A program made the position numbers and the translations under genes. The notes beneath the pieces are model-generated. The model saw nothing but the letters and a program-made list of their open reading frames with translations, searched no databases and had not been told where the DNA came from. From positions 17,950,791 through 18,014,790 of the forward strand of contig CM043013.1 in the NCBI GenBank assembly GCA_023678885.1: DNA of 64,000 nt. Reading direction: 5' to 3'. Positions within the stretch are counted from its first letter, which is position 1, and the number at the start of each line of letters is the position of its first letter. Shown here one piece after another: positions 35,565 to 47,301 of the stretch. This stretch comes from Pogostemon cablin (lineage: Eukaryota > Streptophyta > Magnoliopsida > Lamiales > Lamiaceae).

Positions 35565-37457
35565 TAACACGACCCACCTTATATAACTTATAATTTAAAT
35601 ACTATTTAATATAAACATCATCATTATAAAAACCTGCATATAATTTTTTTTCACATAATATGTTTATAATCAACACCATCATACCAGTTCAACATACGTA
35701 ACTGGTTTCTGATACCACTTCAAACCAGACAAACTCGCGACAATACTTATTATATTACATAACAGAATATCAGCGGAAACAAAATAAACCCACGGCCTAG
35801 CCCAACAGGTCGTCATCTATGTACATCCGCTCAAAACCCTGAAGGAGCTCCACAACTTGCACCACATCCCACATACTCAAACATCATCAGGCTCACCTAC
35901 AATGCATAAACTAGTGAGACAAAAATCTCAGTAAGTAGAAATCATGCATGTTAGTGCATGACAATGCATTTAGTTCTCTATCGCCTATTTCCTAATCTTT
36001 CTAGTTGATCTCTTTTATTTTGAAAACTGTTTACGTTGCAGGATCCCCACGACACACTTATGATATGCACCCCAAATGAGCTCAATGGGGACGATTTTTC
36101 TGAACCCCCAAATAAAGTACCGAGAACGATTTTTTCGAACCCTGGCAGAGTGTTGGGGATGATTTTTTCGAACCCCTAATAAAGTGTCGGGAACGATTTT
36201 TCCGAACCCTGACAGAGATGCATATATAGTGGCCGCACACACCATTAGTATCTTATTAATTTTGAGGAAAACACTTCTCATGTTCATGCATGGTATGCAC
36301 CCAAAATAATTAAATGTGCATCACAAATCATTTACAATATCAATATCAACATTTAATCACAATAAAGTAACAATTTAACTTCAATTCGAACATATCCACT
36401 TTTGGAATAACAACTTCACCTCGGATCCCATAGATCCTTATAACCAATATCTTCTCAAGCCATACAAATATATTTTCAACAGTTTCCAATCACACAGATC
36501 TATATAGGACAATGATATTATTTTAAATCACATAGATCCACAACTTGTATCGCAAAATTATCACAAATAATTTACAAATGATATTGTTGAATATGAACCT
36601 TACTTTCTCCAAATCACATAAATCCACAGCTTGTATAACGAATTAATCTCAAACAATTCATATCGTAATTAAATTAATTTCAAATAATCCATAACACAAT
36701 TATCACATACTAATTACAAATAATTCACAAACAACATGTTTATGCATTGTAGTTGGACTTCTACTTACCTGGACTCCGACAATAACAACACAATAGACCC
36801 GTGAAACACTACAACTAATCCCTTTCTCTTCTCCCGTTCTGACTGCGCACGTTCCGGCACGCTCATTTCTCTTTCTCTTCTTCCTCTCTCTCTCCCTTTC
36901 TTCTCTCTCTTATTTTTTTTTTCGCAGCTTCTGCCTTCAACCCGAAATGGGGTGAACACCTATTTATACAAGTAGGGGGCATGAACCCACAGCCTCAAAC
37001 TTTAATTGATTTACTATTAATAGTATTTTACTATTTAAAGTAAGTTTCTATTTATAGTAAATGAAATTATTATTATTATCCATTACAAATATACGTGCAA
37101 TACTTAATAGCTAAGATATAATACATTTACAAATTAATACACATACGTGTACATTTTTCTACCCACTATTATTATTACGAGAACACGTGTGATACTTAAT
37201 AATTAAGAAAAGTGTATTTATACTCATAAAATAATTTACTCATATATCCAAATTAATGAACGTAAATATTTATGCACTCATATATTCACATATTGTCATC
37301 ATATTTATCATGTATGTCTCAAATAAAATGTAAAGATAATTAAAATGTAAAAACAATTATCACATAATTGCCACATAATTATCACATAATTATAAAATGC
37401 ACATAACACAAATTAAATTATATTGACACATGAGTAGTAAGAAGCTCGGGTATTACA
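35565..37457 (-). repeat. 5' LTR of the Tekay element
   Basis: The LTR starts TGTAATACCCGAGC on the minus strand and ends GGTCGTGTTA. It is nearly identical to 28949-30850 along its length, including the four gacgatttttc blocks (about 36090-36205) and the CT-rich tract (about 36870-36910). Confidence 0.9.
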
Positions 37458-37828
37458 ATAATTTAGTGGGGTCATCATTGGGGCCATATATGGTTGGTTG
37501 TTGTACAACGAATTTAATGAGCTGAAACTCATTAATTGATTTCATACATCCCTAGTCAAAATCGATCAGCAATAGCAATTTAAAAAAATATGGTACATCC
37601 CCTTGTTAGAGCCCATTTGGCCACTTGCGTCGATATCAGAGTATTGTTCTACTTCATGGAGTGGCTAGTCTCCCTTAGATAGAGTCTTTCTCTTGAGCAG
37701 TTGATAAACGCTCGAAAAATTTGGTGTAGCCAGTTGACTTCGTTGATATCATGAAATAAAATACCTATCGTTTAAGGAAAAAAAAGTACTCATTCAGTGA
37801 CTCAAATGGAAATGATGCCCACATGACT
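37458..37828. other. Spacer (former distal upstream region of the GRP gene)
   Basis: This sequence was directly upstream of the glycine-rich protein gene before the retrotransposon inserted. I see no gene in it. Confidence 0.5.
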
Positions 37829-37837
37829 CCTTCAGAC

Positions 37838-38038
37838 CGGCTCGGATTCTCTGTGCCATTTGGTACACCATCTCCTGTGCCACACCGTTAAATTTACGAC
37901 ACGTAAGAGAGAGAAACTTTACCCTAATCCTTAAACCATTGGGGCAATGGTTGGATTTAATTCCCCATCTTACGTGTCAATCACATAACATATGGCACAG
38001 AAGATGATGTAGCCAAATGGCAAAGAAAATCCGACGTG
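37838..38038. mobile_element. 201-bp foldback element with 9-bp duplication
   Basis: Arms of about 80 bases are near-complements: the left has cggattctctgtgccatttg and gacacgtaaga, and the complement of the right has cggattttctttgccatttg and gacacgtaaga. Exact 9-bp flanks ccttcagac occur at 37829-37837 and 38039-38047. Structure and duplication length suggest a Mutator-like MITE. Confidence 0.82.
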
Positions 38039-38047
38039 CCTTCAGAC

Positions 38048-38800
38048 AATTTTATTTGTGGGGACGTTTTTAGTTGGAGATATATATTTGCATGTCCCCT
38101 CAAATTGCATCATTAATTAGTGTTAAACATTATTTTGTACTATCAGTACTTAAAACAAAATCGTCATCTGTGACGAATTTCAAAGTGGGTTTGACCGGGT
38201 TAGTGGCGAAATTTGAGACGATAATATAACGGCCATTGTCGATAATATTATGTGACGGAATTAGAAACGGATAATTCTAAATTCTAATGATAATACTTGT
38301 GAAAGAATTTAGACCTGTAATTAACGCTAGAAAAAGATTTTTCTTTTTAGCAACGAAATTTATAGATTCAATTAGTTGAAAATTACGAATGAATTAACAA
38401 TGGATTAAACTGATTTAACAATTAAATTAAGATTTTTAGTAATGAAATATTTAGTTGGTAAATTAAAAATAGTTTTCTTTTAATAAGCGTAAAACGTAAA
38501 TCATCATTAATTTTAAAGACGGAAATTGAATCATCTTTAATTTTTTATTGTAATAGTTTTAAAACTCCTGAATCAATCCAAATTATAAAATTCTGAATTA
38601 GACCTTATACAAGTAGTCACATTAAACTTGGTAATATATTAATAGTGCCTTCATTAAACTAAATTACAAAATGTAAATGCTATCATGAGGATTCAAATCG
38701 AAATCAGACCTTTGTCATCCATCACCATGAAGACAGTATAGAAGTCGTCACATTAATGATGGTAATAATGCCTTCTCTAAACTAAGTTACGAAATGAGAA
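38048..38800. other. AT-rich spacer, no gene seen
   Basis: This stretch contains recurring words such as gacgaattt and aacgaaatt, which may be remnants of an old DNA transposon. No borders or coding frames are found. Confidence 0.4.
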
Positions 38801-38809
38801 TTCAAACTA

Positions 38810-39624
38810 GGGAAAATAAATTTTTTTGTCTGTTAACTTTGCCCAATTTTAAATTTAGTCCACAAGTTTTTTACGTTTTAAAAATCATCCATTATATTTG
38901 CAGGATTTTAAAAATCGTCCATTATATTTGAAAATTTTCAAAATCGTCCATCATATTTACCAAGTTCAACAAAATCGTCCGTTTCAACAGGTCATTAGCA
39001 GGTTATTCTAAAAAATAAAAATAAAAAATATGTAAAATATATATATATATACTATTTAAAAAAAAGCTTCCACTAAGAATTTATATTATACTCTCTCCGT
39101 CCGCCCGAAAGAGGGCATTTTGTTTTTGTGCACGTTGATTAAGAAGTATTGTTATTTAATGTGTAGTGGATAGTTGTATTAGTGGAAGTGTGGATCCCAT
39201 ATTTTAATTGTATTAGTGGGTGTGTGGATCTCATGTGTGTAAAAAAGGAAGTGACCCTCTTTGGAACGGACGACCAAAATGGAAAAAAGACCCTCTTTCG
39301 AGCGAACGGAGGAAATATCAATATTTAGACAAATTTGCTCCACTTTAGTAATAAGATTAATATTGTTTGTTTGGTATACAGAATTGAAAAATGAAAAGTG
39401 AGATAAAATTAGTTAAATAAAAATATGATATAGATTAATTGGAGTGAAAATATTCAAATGACCTGCCATAGCAGGTCAAAGGACCAAAATGTTGAATTTT
39501 ATGAAGTTAATGGACTAATTTCAAAATTGTTATAAAATTAACGGACTAATTTCAAAATTAAAAAAGTTAATGGACTAATTTCAAAATGAATGAAAGTTAG
39601 GGGACGAAAAAAATCTATTTTCCC
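38810..39624. mobile_element. Mutator-like element with nested MITE
   Basis: Exact 9-bp flanks ttcaaacta (38801-38809, 39625-39633) bracket inverted ends starting gggaaaataaattttttt and (complement of right) gggaaaatagattttttt. The ends extend about 150 bases with repeated segments of the type ttgaaattagtcc. No transposase frame is present. A Stowaway-like MITE sits inside at 39091-39315. Confidence 0.82.
39091..39315. mobile_element. Stowaway-like MITE
   Basis: Inverted ends ctctctccgtccgcccgaaag and the complement of ctttcgagcgaacggaggaa lie between TA dinucleotides. It is nested in the element at 38810-39624. Confidence 0.75.
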
Positions 39625-39633
39625 TTCAAACTA

Positions 39634-39888
39634 TATCTTAATTACAAAATAAGACCTTTCTTATCGTCACAATAAAAAGGGTATAAATGCTATCACATTA
39701 AACAATATATTCTATAAATATAATTACAAAATGAAAATGCTACCAACATTAAAGATTAAAGATAGTAATCATGCTTTCTTCAAATTAAATTATGAAATTA
39801 AAATGCTGTTTTATCTATTGCAATAAAGATAAGAGTTAATATCCTGTGCATTCGACACACATTCATACGTGTATAAAATTTTATTCAA
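39634..39888. other. AT-rich spacer
   Basis: No gene or repeat border is seen. Confidence 0.4.
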
Positions 39889-39890
39889 TA

Positions 39891-40092
39891 CTCCCTCCAT
39901 TCGTTTCTAAGGTATTAATTTTACTATTTTTGGCGTCCGCTTCAAAGGTATCCATTTCTCCTGTTTAGTAAAAAATACGCAATATGGTCTACCACTTCCC
40001 TTTAATACAACTACCAACTTTACATATAATAATAATACTCCTTAATTCACGTGCAAAAAGCAAATGAATACCTTAGAACCAGACGGAGGGAG
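39891..40092. mobile_element. Stowaway-like MITE
   Basis: Inverted ends ctccctccattcgtttctaag and the complement of ccttagaaccagacggagggag lie between TA dinucleotides (39889-39890, 40093-40094). Confidence 0.82.
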
Positions 40093-41237
40093 TATTATAT
40101 ATATGTTTTTTTAATAATTGTATAGTTTTTTTTGTCAAAAAATATAATAAAATAATTGTATAATTTTTTAACATTCAACTTTTCATTAATAAACTAATAG
40201 AAAATTCATTAACAAAGTGTATATATTTTTATTTATATATTCACTATGTTAATATTTTTATTTATTAGTTTATAGAGTATATTTTTATTTATAAATATAA
40301 ATATATAAATGTTTGAGAGTGATGCGCACAAGATAGTTTGCCGTGAAGGATATCGCCGAAGTACTTCTGCACTTGTCACATTAAATACGATATTAATGCC
40401 TTATTAAATTAAATTTTGAAATGAGAAATACTACCATGCTTACAATATGTCAAATATACCCTTTAGAATTTTCTAAGCGTCACGTATTCAAATGTCAGTT
40501 TGAATATTAGTTACATCTTGGTATTATATATTCTATTATAAATCGTTGGATGATTGACATGTGAGATAAAATAATCTATACCCTAAAAATCAACCCTAAG
40601 GGAAAATATTGAGATTTTCGTGATGCGGATCCTTTCCAGTTCTTAATCTCTCAATTTCTCTCAATTTCGTGAATTTTATTTTATTGTCATCTCCACTAAC
40701 AATAACTTGGCACGTCATTCACTATCACAATCTTTTTATTTGATTAAATTTTAAATAATTATTTCATAGTATGTATTTATGTTTTTCTTACATTATGCTA
40801 AATCACATGGCAAATTCACGTTCATAGATAATAATTGGATGATATAGATTAGAAGAAATTCACGTAAATTGAGAGATTAAGTACATGAGAGGATCCAAAT
40901 CCCTCACCTAACTCATGTAGCAGGAAATATAACACCAAAATGTAACCGAAAATTCAAGAGCTTCAAATACACCTTCACATTAAAGAAAATAAAAACGTCT
41001 TCTTTAAATTAATTATGAAATAAAAATTCTACCAAGAGGATCCACGCTACACTCTCGAATCACACTACTTATCAGCAAACTTGACCACAATTAGGAACAA
41101 TTAGGTATGTGCTTAAGATATGCCGATTGCTGAATATATTTTGTTTCATAATATCCTCTTAAAAGAAAAACATCAATCTGGTGCCATTTTTAAAAAATAA
41201 TTATCCTTTAAAATATCGAGAATTAGTCTTTAAAATA
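40093..41237. other. AT-rich spacer with one foldback
   Basis: This is non-coding AT-rich sequence. The only structure seen is the foldback at 40620-40903, listed separately. Confidence 0.4.
40620..40903. mobile_element. Foldback/MITE-like element
   Basis: Ends are near-complements: the left gatgcggatcctttccag is followed by cttaatctctcaattt, and the complement of the right is gatttggatcctctcatg followed by acttaatctctcaattt. No clear target duplication was found, so the borders are approximate. Confidence 0.6.
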
Positions 41238-41673
41238 TACTCCCCGTCCCGTTTCAATATTTACGTTTATCTTTTGCACGTTGATTAAGAAGTATAATAT
41301 TTTAATAAATAGTGGATGAGAAAATATAATATTTAGTGATAATGGCAAAAAAGTAGCCAATTTGACTTAAAAATAATTTTTTCTAGCCACCCATGATAAA
41401 AATAATTTTTTCTAGCTATTTTTTATATTTAAGACCATTTTACCCCAAACATCATTTAAATGCAATTTTAATTCAAAATTTTAAATAAATGATTTTATTT
41501 GTTATATCCGATTGATACTCGAAATGACTTATATATCCTTGATATTTTATTAAGAATTCAGCCCAAATAGTTGTTCATTTGGCCTATACATGTTTGTCTA
41601 TTCTGCCTATACGTATTTGTCTATTCGGCCTATATGATTACTTAATTTTCATCACTTTTATCACGCTTTAAAA

Positions 41674-41692
41674 TAGTATCAGAGCCCTAGGT
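41674..41692 (+). other. Pararetroviral primer binding site (tRNA-iMet type)
   Basis: TAGTATCAGAGCC differs by one base from the TGGTATCAGAGC primer site of plant pararetroviruses. It lies 29 bases before the first viral frame and marks the left edge of recognisable viral sequence. Confidence 0.7.
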
Positions 41693-41702
41693 TTATTTAT
41701 TT

Positions 41703-43870
41703 ATGAATGAAAAAATTATCATAAACTTATATCACTTAACGAGAGAAGAGTTTCAAAAAAATATGGATCCGAATGAAAGTTTGACATCCGAGAGTAACAT
41801 GACTATAGGCCCTGTTCAAAACTGGAGCAACGACGCCTTTTGGCCCGTTGGATATGATGAAACGAGCAGCTCTATACAACAATACTATAATGTTTTGTAT
41901 AGACAAGGAGCATAAAAGAAAGTGAAGGCCAACAATCGATTTTGAAAAGGTCTCAGAAGAGGATGAAAATGAGCAGAGGCTCGTGCCGATTACACCGAGG
42001 AAGAACACCTGGAGGATATCCATTAGGATCAAATAAGATACTCCAAGGATGTTTTGAGGAACATAGTGGAACTCTAAAGTTTTACTGAGATCCATGGAAG
42101 TGTTCCCAAATACAAACAATAGAAAAGACGGCCAAATCAAAATCCAAGGGAAATATGCAAGCCCTATCACTATTCATGGTGGTCAAAATGACAGAGTGGA
42201 GAAAAATCGAGGCATATAATTCTAAGATAAATCAAGATCTTAGAGAATTACAGAAGACGGTGATATTCTTTGGAGAATATTGCCAAAACATGTCTAAGAT
42301 GATATTTGAAATCAGCCTTAATATGGATAAGGTGGAAACGTTGCAGAGTAAATAACTCAACCTCATCCAGAAGCTGATAAATCAAGTGGAATACCTGTAA
42401 ACCAAAGTAACCGGGAGAAGATCAGGAGGAAGGTTACCACCAACTTTCGGAATAGAACTCCTTTTACATGAAAAGGAAAGACCACAGAGGTCACAAGACC
42501 GAAGACAGAGAATGAAATGATGATCGCTATCCTTCGAGGAGAATCTATATCTCCAGATAGAAAGAGCGAATTTTGAGGACCTACAAGATCTATATGAGTC
42601 CTTCCAAGGACTAACTATCGTAGATCTGAAAATGAATGTTGAAGAGACTTCGAACTCTCAACAACAATCTCAGGCTCCACAGATCCGACAGGATTTGAGC
42701 CAAAATAAAGGAACTTCTGGATCACATGGAGTCCATGAAACAAGACAAGAAGAGACATCACAAAACCAAGAAAATTTCAAGATAAAGGCGTTGGGATTGT
42801 CAACAGGAGCAAGCCGAGTTTGAGGATCTAACCTACACAACACCCCATATGGTCGGTCTCACCTTGAACCAATAAATCCATATGGGTTGATCCTAAACCT
42901 CGACACTCTAGACTTTAAGAACAGAGAGGCCTTGATCGACGAGTGGACAAATGCATTGAAGATTGCAGGAGGTGCACTAGATCTGAATAAAGAAAGGTTC
43001 ATAAGATTCCTAACTATGAGCCTAGAAGGATTAGTAAAGTGTGCCTGGGAGGAGCTATCGGACGAAGTCAAGAAAGAGGCCATGGAAGGCAAAGATCTCG
43101 GTAATATTATTGATTGCAAAGCTAAGATCTTCAAGACCCACTTCATCGAAGTAGATTACTTCGAAGGAATGTAAGAAGAAAAGAAGAAAAAATATAGGGA
43201 TGCCCTATACAGCCTGGAGTTACTTGAAATCTATCACGTAGATGAGTACATCAAACTCTTCACAGAGTATAGATGAAAATCAAAAATAAAGGAGGAGGAA
43301 GTATTCCACCTGTTCTTTACTAAGATCCCAAACCTATGGAGAGAAATACTGATCAGAGAATATGTACCATGCGAGCTGGACTCAATAGCAAGAAAGATGT
43401 CTTTTCTCAAAGCCAAGATTGCAGAGTGGTGTCATAAAGCATCACTGCATAAAAACTACAAGAGATTAAGGGGAATTAACAAGACAGTACCCTTTTGTTG
43501 CAAGAATAACGATCTTCAAACTATCATTGGAAGAAGTCCAAGAAAGCAGAAAAGGGTGAAGAAAAATCATCCTTACACACAAAGGAGCGGAGGATGAGGT
43601 CCAGAAGACCAAGATCCTTGTGGTCTAAACAGAAGGCCCGAAGTTATAAATCAAGGCAGAGATCTGGACCATCAAGATAGAGTTCAAGAAGTCAAGCATC
43701 ATCCTCAGGGTCAAACCAGAGGAGTACAGAAAAAACTCCCACAAGAAAAATATTCCGAAGAGCGGCCACACTAGTCAATGAAAGATTAAAGGATTGTAAC
43801 TGCTACACGTGTGGAGAAAGAGGGCATATATCACCAGATTGCCCAGAAAACCAGAAGTGGAGAGTACAAC
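41703..43870 (+). pseudogene. Viral ORF1 N-terminal part: capsid-like region with zinc knuckle
   Basis: Broken frames include a possible coiled coil (about 42155-42352), a Gln/Ser-rich linker (42632-42820) and a capsid-like region (about 42887-43470) with charged helices (for example REALIDEWTNALKIAGGAL). A basic stretch leads to a CCHC zinc knuckle with C-x2-C-x4-H-x4-C spacing (43801-43839: CYTCGERGHISPDC). Capsid proteins of caulimovirids end in such a knuckle, which binds the genomic nucleic acid. Stops occur at about 41913, 42353, 43172 and 43274, among others. An acidic segment follows (43920-44020). Confidence 0.75.
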
Positions 43871-44041
43871 AGTTCCAGAAAACTCTAGAAATAGAGAAAG
43901 CTGTTTACTTCCAAGATCTAGTACAGGTATATCAGTTCGAAGATATACCCTCAGACGAGAGCATCTATGAAGAAGAGTTCTTTAGTCAGGAAGAATCCTC
44001 TGAAGATGAGTCAGAGTGAAGAAGAAAACTTCAGATAGGAG

Positions 44042-45237
44042 ATGCAAGAGGACATGTCTGGATTCTTTTCCCAGACATCCATTTCTCATAGGACTCTAAT
44101 GAGAATCATGAAGGAGGATCCAAGACTCAACCTATACGATGGATTTACCGTGGGACGACTAGAGTGGTTCCTCAGCTTCAAAAAGAGAAAGCATAACATC
44201 ATATATAAGGTGACCGAAGGGGAGATTTCCATCCCAATAGAGCTCACGAGTAATGTGATGGAAATGCAACTAGTCCCTGTTGATGAAATCAAAAAGGAGC
44301 TAAGTAAACTCAAGGAAGGAATGGCTAAGACTATGTCTTGGATCCATATCGGAGCAATCCGGATCCTCATCAAAGCAACTTTCAAAGAAGGTATCGATAC
44401 ACCAATCGACATTGCAATCTTTGATAAGAGGATCAAGAATACAAGAGAGGCTTACTTAGGAGGAATCTCAGGGAACCTATACGCAGGCAAGGTGGCATCC
44501 TACATATACCCAAGGATTGCCTACAATCTGGCAGATAAAGACTTCAGTAGGGCACTCACCCTTCATCAAGATTTCAAGAATAAAGATCTGATGAAAGAAG
44601 GGAATAGGCCTTACTCTATCACCTACAGTATCTCATATGCTTTGTCCAACACCCATCATTTGGATCTATTCTAAATGAAGGAGTATATTGAGATACCAGA
44701 GGTATTAGAGAGGGTTGCATGTGCAACTAGGCCAAAAATAATAGAGTTACCACCAATCCACGACATGGATTTGCGGATCAGAGACAAACCAGTTTGGAGA
44801 AGAAAAGATAGCCTCAGATTCGACCAGAGAAGAATTTCTTTCCAAGAAGATAGAATGATCAGTGAAAAATAGGGAAAGAAGCCGATTTTGGAGGTAGTCC
44901 AAGAATCAGAAAAGTTCACAACTAAAGGTGAACTTAAATGCCCAGAAGGATGGAGAGGAGTCGAAGTAATATTCGACATTACTAAAAGGGAAAACTCTAT
45001 TCCTTGTGATGACTTATATTATCTTCAACAGCCAACAACAGGGAGATATCAAGGACAGTTCAAACTCGGAGAACTTGAGCTGGTAATTGAAAGAGTATCA
45101 GGAAGATTCCCAGAACAACTAGTGCTAGGACTGAAATTTCTCGAGGATCATAAACCTTGGGAAAGATTACAAGATGGAATGGAATTCACGGTTAAAGGAA
45201 AAGATACAAGGTTTACTAGTAGAGGCTCGGGCTTATA
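44042..45237 (+). pseudogene. Viral movement protein region
   Basis: Recognised as a 30K-superfamily movement protein of caulimovirid type by the segment around WIHIGAIRILIKATF, the conserved Asp in IAIFDKRI and the following GNLYAGK and NRPYSITYSISYAL blocks (44042-44671). A single stop at 44672-44674 is followed in the same frame by 44675-44869, and after another stop by 44888-45235. These proteins form tubules at plasmodesmata for cell-to-cell spread. The stops exclude a full-length product. The region lies after the zinc-knuckle region rather than before it. Confidence 0.8.
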
Positions 45238-45252
45238 AGCTCTGATCTACCC

Positions 45253-45640
45253 ATGACCACAAGTCTATTCTCGATATATATCACCGTTGGAATGATATAT
45301 AAGGCGCATCGTGCAAAATATTTTTTGGCATACATTGATTCAGGAGCTGAAATCTACACAGTAAAAGAAGGAGTCTTTTCTAGACTCAGGCGAAGAATTG
45401 CCAATAATACTAGGAAAAGATTTCTCTCAGAGGGTGCTAATCCTTAACAGAGGAATCAAGAAAGCAAAGATCATGATCGGAGGAGCGGATCGTACCCCAT
45501 GGTACAAGATGAAAACTCCACCAATATATTTTCACAACACCGGGGCAAATATTCATTAGGAAACAATTTCCTACAGACATTCAAGTATTTTACCCAAGAA
45601 ATGCAATAGGAAGGCTTATTTTCACAACGTTTTGTGAACA
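45253..45640 (+). pseudogene. Viral aspartic protease region
   Basis: The active-site motif DSGAEIYTVKEG (about 45340) is that of a retroviral-type aspartic protease in the expected place between movement protein and reverse transcriptase. The frame is lost after about 45445 and continues elsewhere. Confidence 0.75.
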
Positions 45641-45808
45641 TAAGATCATTGTATTAAGACTGCGTAATGCATTTCAAAGAAAAATGCCAAACAGATTTCA
45701 CAACAGGCGTGGTGATGAAGGAAAACTTAGCCATCCGAAGATGAATGATCGAAGGAGATTGGCGAAGCAGTCCTTCAAATGAGAACCGAGACTAGAGGAG
45801 GATGAAAG

Positions 45809-46567
45809 ATGGAGAAACTAAAAGAAGATACGATCCACCTTCTCAAAGCAAGCTTGGGAGAAAGTATACAGAGTAACATCACAATCGAAGAACATGCATC
45901 TTTAGAGGACGTCAAAAAGAAGATACAGAGGAACTTCAATGAGGATCCTCTAGTCTGGTGGAACAAAAACGAGCTCAAAGCCTCGCTTAAAGTGAAAGAA
46001 GGAAATGAGCATGAGTTCGTAAGATACAAGCCTATCCTGATGAACCAAGAAGATCGGAAGGATATGCAGCAAATACTTAAGGAACATTTGGACCTTAAGT
46101 TAATATCACCAGGAGTATCTCCATATAGCAGTCCAGGATTTCTAGTCAGGAATCATGGAGAAGTCAAGCATGGGAAGCTGAGACTTGTAATCAACTACAA
46201 GGGAATTAACAACATCTTGGAGTTCGATGGATACTACATACCAAGTAGGGAACACTTGGTCAACTGTATCAAGAATGACAAGGTATTCTCAAAGTTCGAT
46301 TGCAAATATGAATTCTACCAGATTATGATGGAAGAAGGTAGCAAGAAGTTTACGGCCTTCTTTACACTACAAGGTCATTATATCTGGAATGTCATGACTA
46401 TTGGCTTTGCAAACGCACCTCAGATATACCAGAGAAAGATGGATAATCTTTTCAAAGATTATTTCTCATTCATGTTTGTCTATGTGGATGATATTCTCAT
46501 GGCCTCAAAGAATATGAAGGAACATTTGGCGCATCTGGAAGCATTTTTGGAAGTATGTCACAAGGAA
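45809..46567 (+). pseudogene. Viral reverse transcriptase
   Basis: Motifs appear in order: LRLVINYKGINN, FSKFDCKYEFYQI, TIGFANAPQIYQR and the active-site box FVYVDDILMASKN with both catalytic Asp. A stop at 46568-46570 interrupts the frame, which continues in phase at 46571. It copies the pregenomic RNA into DNA in the virus cycle. Among the viral segments it is the best preserved. Confidence 0.88.
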
Positions 46568-46570
46568 TGA

Positions 46571-47301
46571 TTGGTGCTTTCTGAAAAGAAGGTAGTAAAT
46601 ACAACAAGACAGATCAAGTTTATTGGAATCAAGATCGATGAATCCGGAATTATTTTACAACCACACATTGTAGAAAAGGTTCAAGGATTTCCTGAAGATT
46701 TCAAGGATAAGAAACAACTCCAGAGCTTCTTAGGAGTTGTCAACTTTGCTGGAATGTTCATCAACAATCTAGCACAATACAGGAAGGTGTTCAGTCCTCT
46801 GTTGAAAAAGGATGCTGAGTTCAAATGGGAAGAATCACACCGAGGAATAGTTAAACAACTAAAGAAGGTTTGCAAGAGGCTCCCCAAGTTAGCTATACCA
46901 AATGACGAGGATGAACTAGTACTCTACATAGATGCCAATGACTATTGGTGGGCAGCGGTTCTAACTAAGTCCACAACTAAAGGAGAAGTGCCATGCAGAT
47001 ACTGTAGCGGACTCTTTGCGGAGAATGAAGCAAAGATGTGGCACATCAATGAAAAGGAGTTCTTTGCGGTTCAAAAGACGTTCAAAAAATGCCGCTATTT
47101 CTTCTCGCGAAGAAATTTATCCTTAAAATTGATAACACGAGCGTCAAAGCCTTCTTGAAAAATAAAATTGAATCTAAACCAGAAAAGGCTAGAATATTAA
47201 GATGGCAAGCAGAATGCCAATATTATGATTTTAATATTATCATTATTAAATATGTTGATAATGTTTTGGCAGATTTCCTGACGAGAGATGGAGGGAGCTA
47301 A
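46571..47301 (+). pseudogene. Viral RNase H
   Basis: The thumb/connection region (FLGVVNFAGMFINNLAQYRK) leads to RNase H with LYIDANDYWWAAVL (first Asp), NEKEFFAVQKTF (Glu) and, after a frame change near 47100, KIDNTSVKAF (second Asp) and NVLADFLTR (last Asp). All four acidic positions are visible, but across two frames. Confidence 0.85.

Larger units (their letters stand above)
28949..37457 (-). mobile_element. Tekay/Del-type chromovirus (Ty3/Gypsy), two LTRs
   Basis: A complete element in minus orientation: 5' LTR 35565-37457, primer site 35550-35561, gag, protease, reverse transcriptase, RNase H, integrase with chromodomain-like tail, polypurine tract and 3' LTR 28949-30850. Flanks ataac (28944-28948) and ataat (37458-37462) form a near-perfect 5-bp duplication. 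The two LTRs differ at few positions by eye, pointing to a rather young insertion, yet every coding region carries stops. The DPSHVLRQEPVELKE-like integrase tail places it in the Tekay (Del) lineage. Confidence 0.92.

Noticed and set aside
42155..43600. Minus-strand frames across the viral region
   Set aside because: They mirror plus-strand viral coding sequence and carry no recognisable domain.
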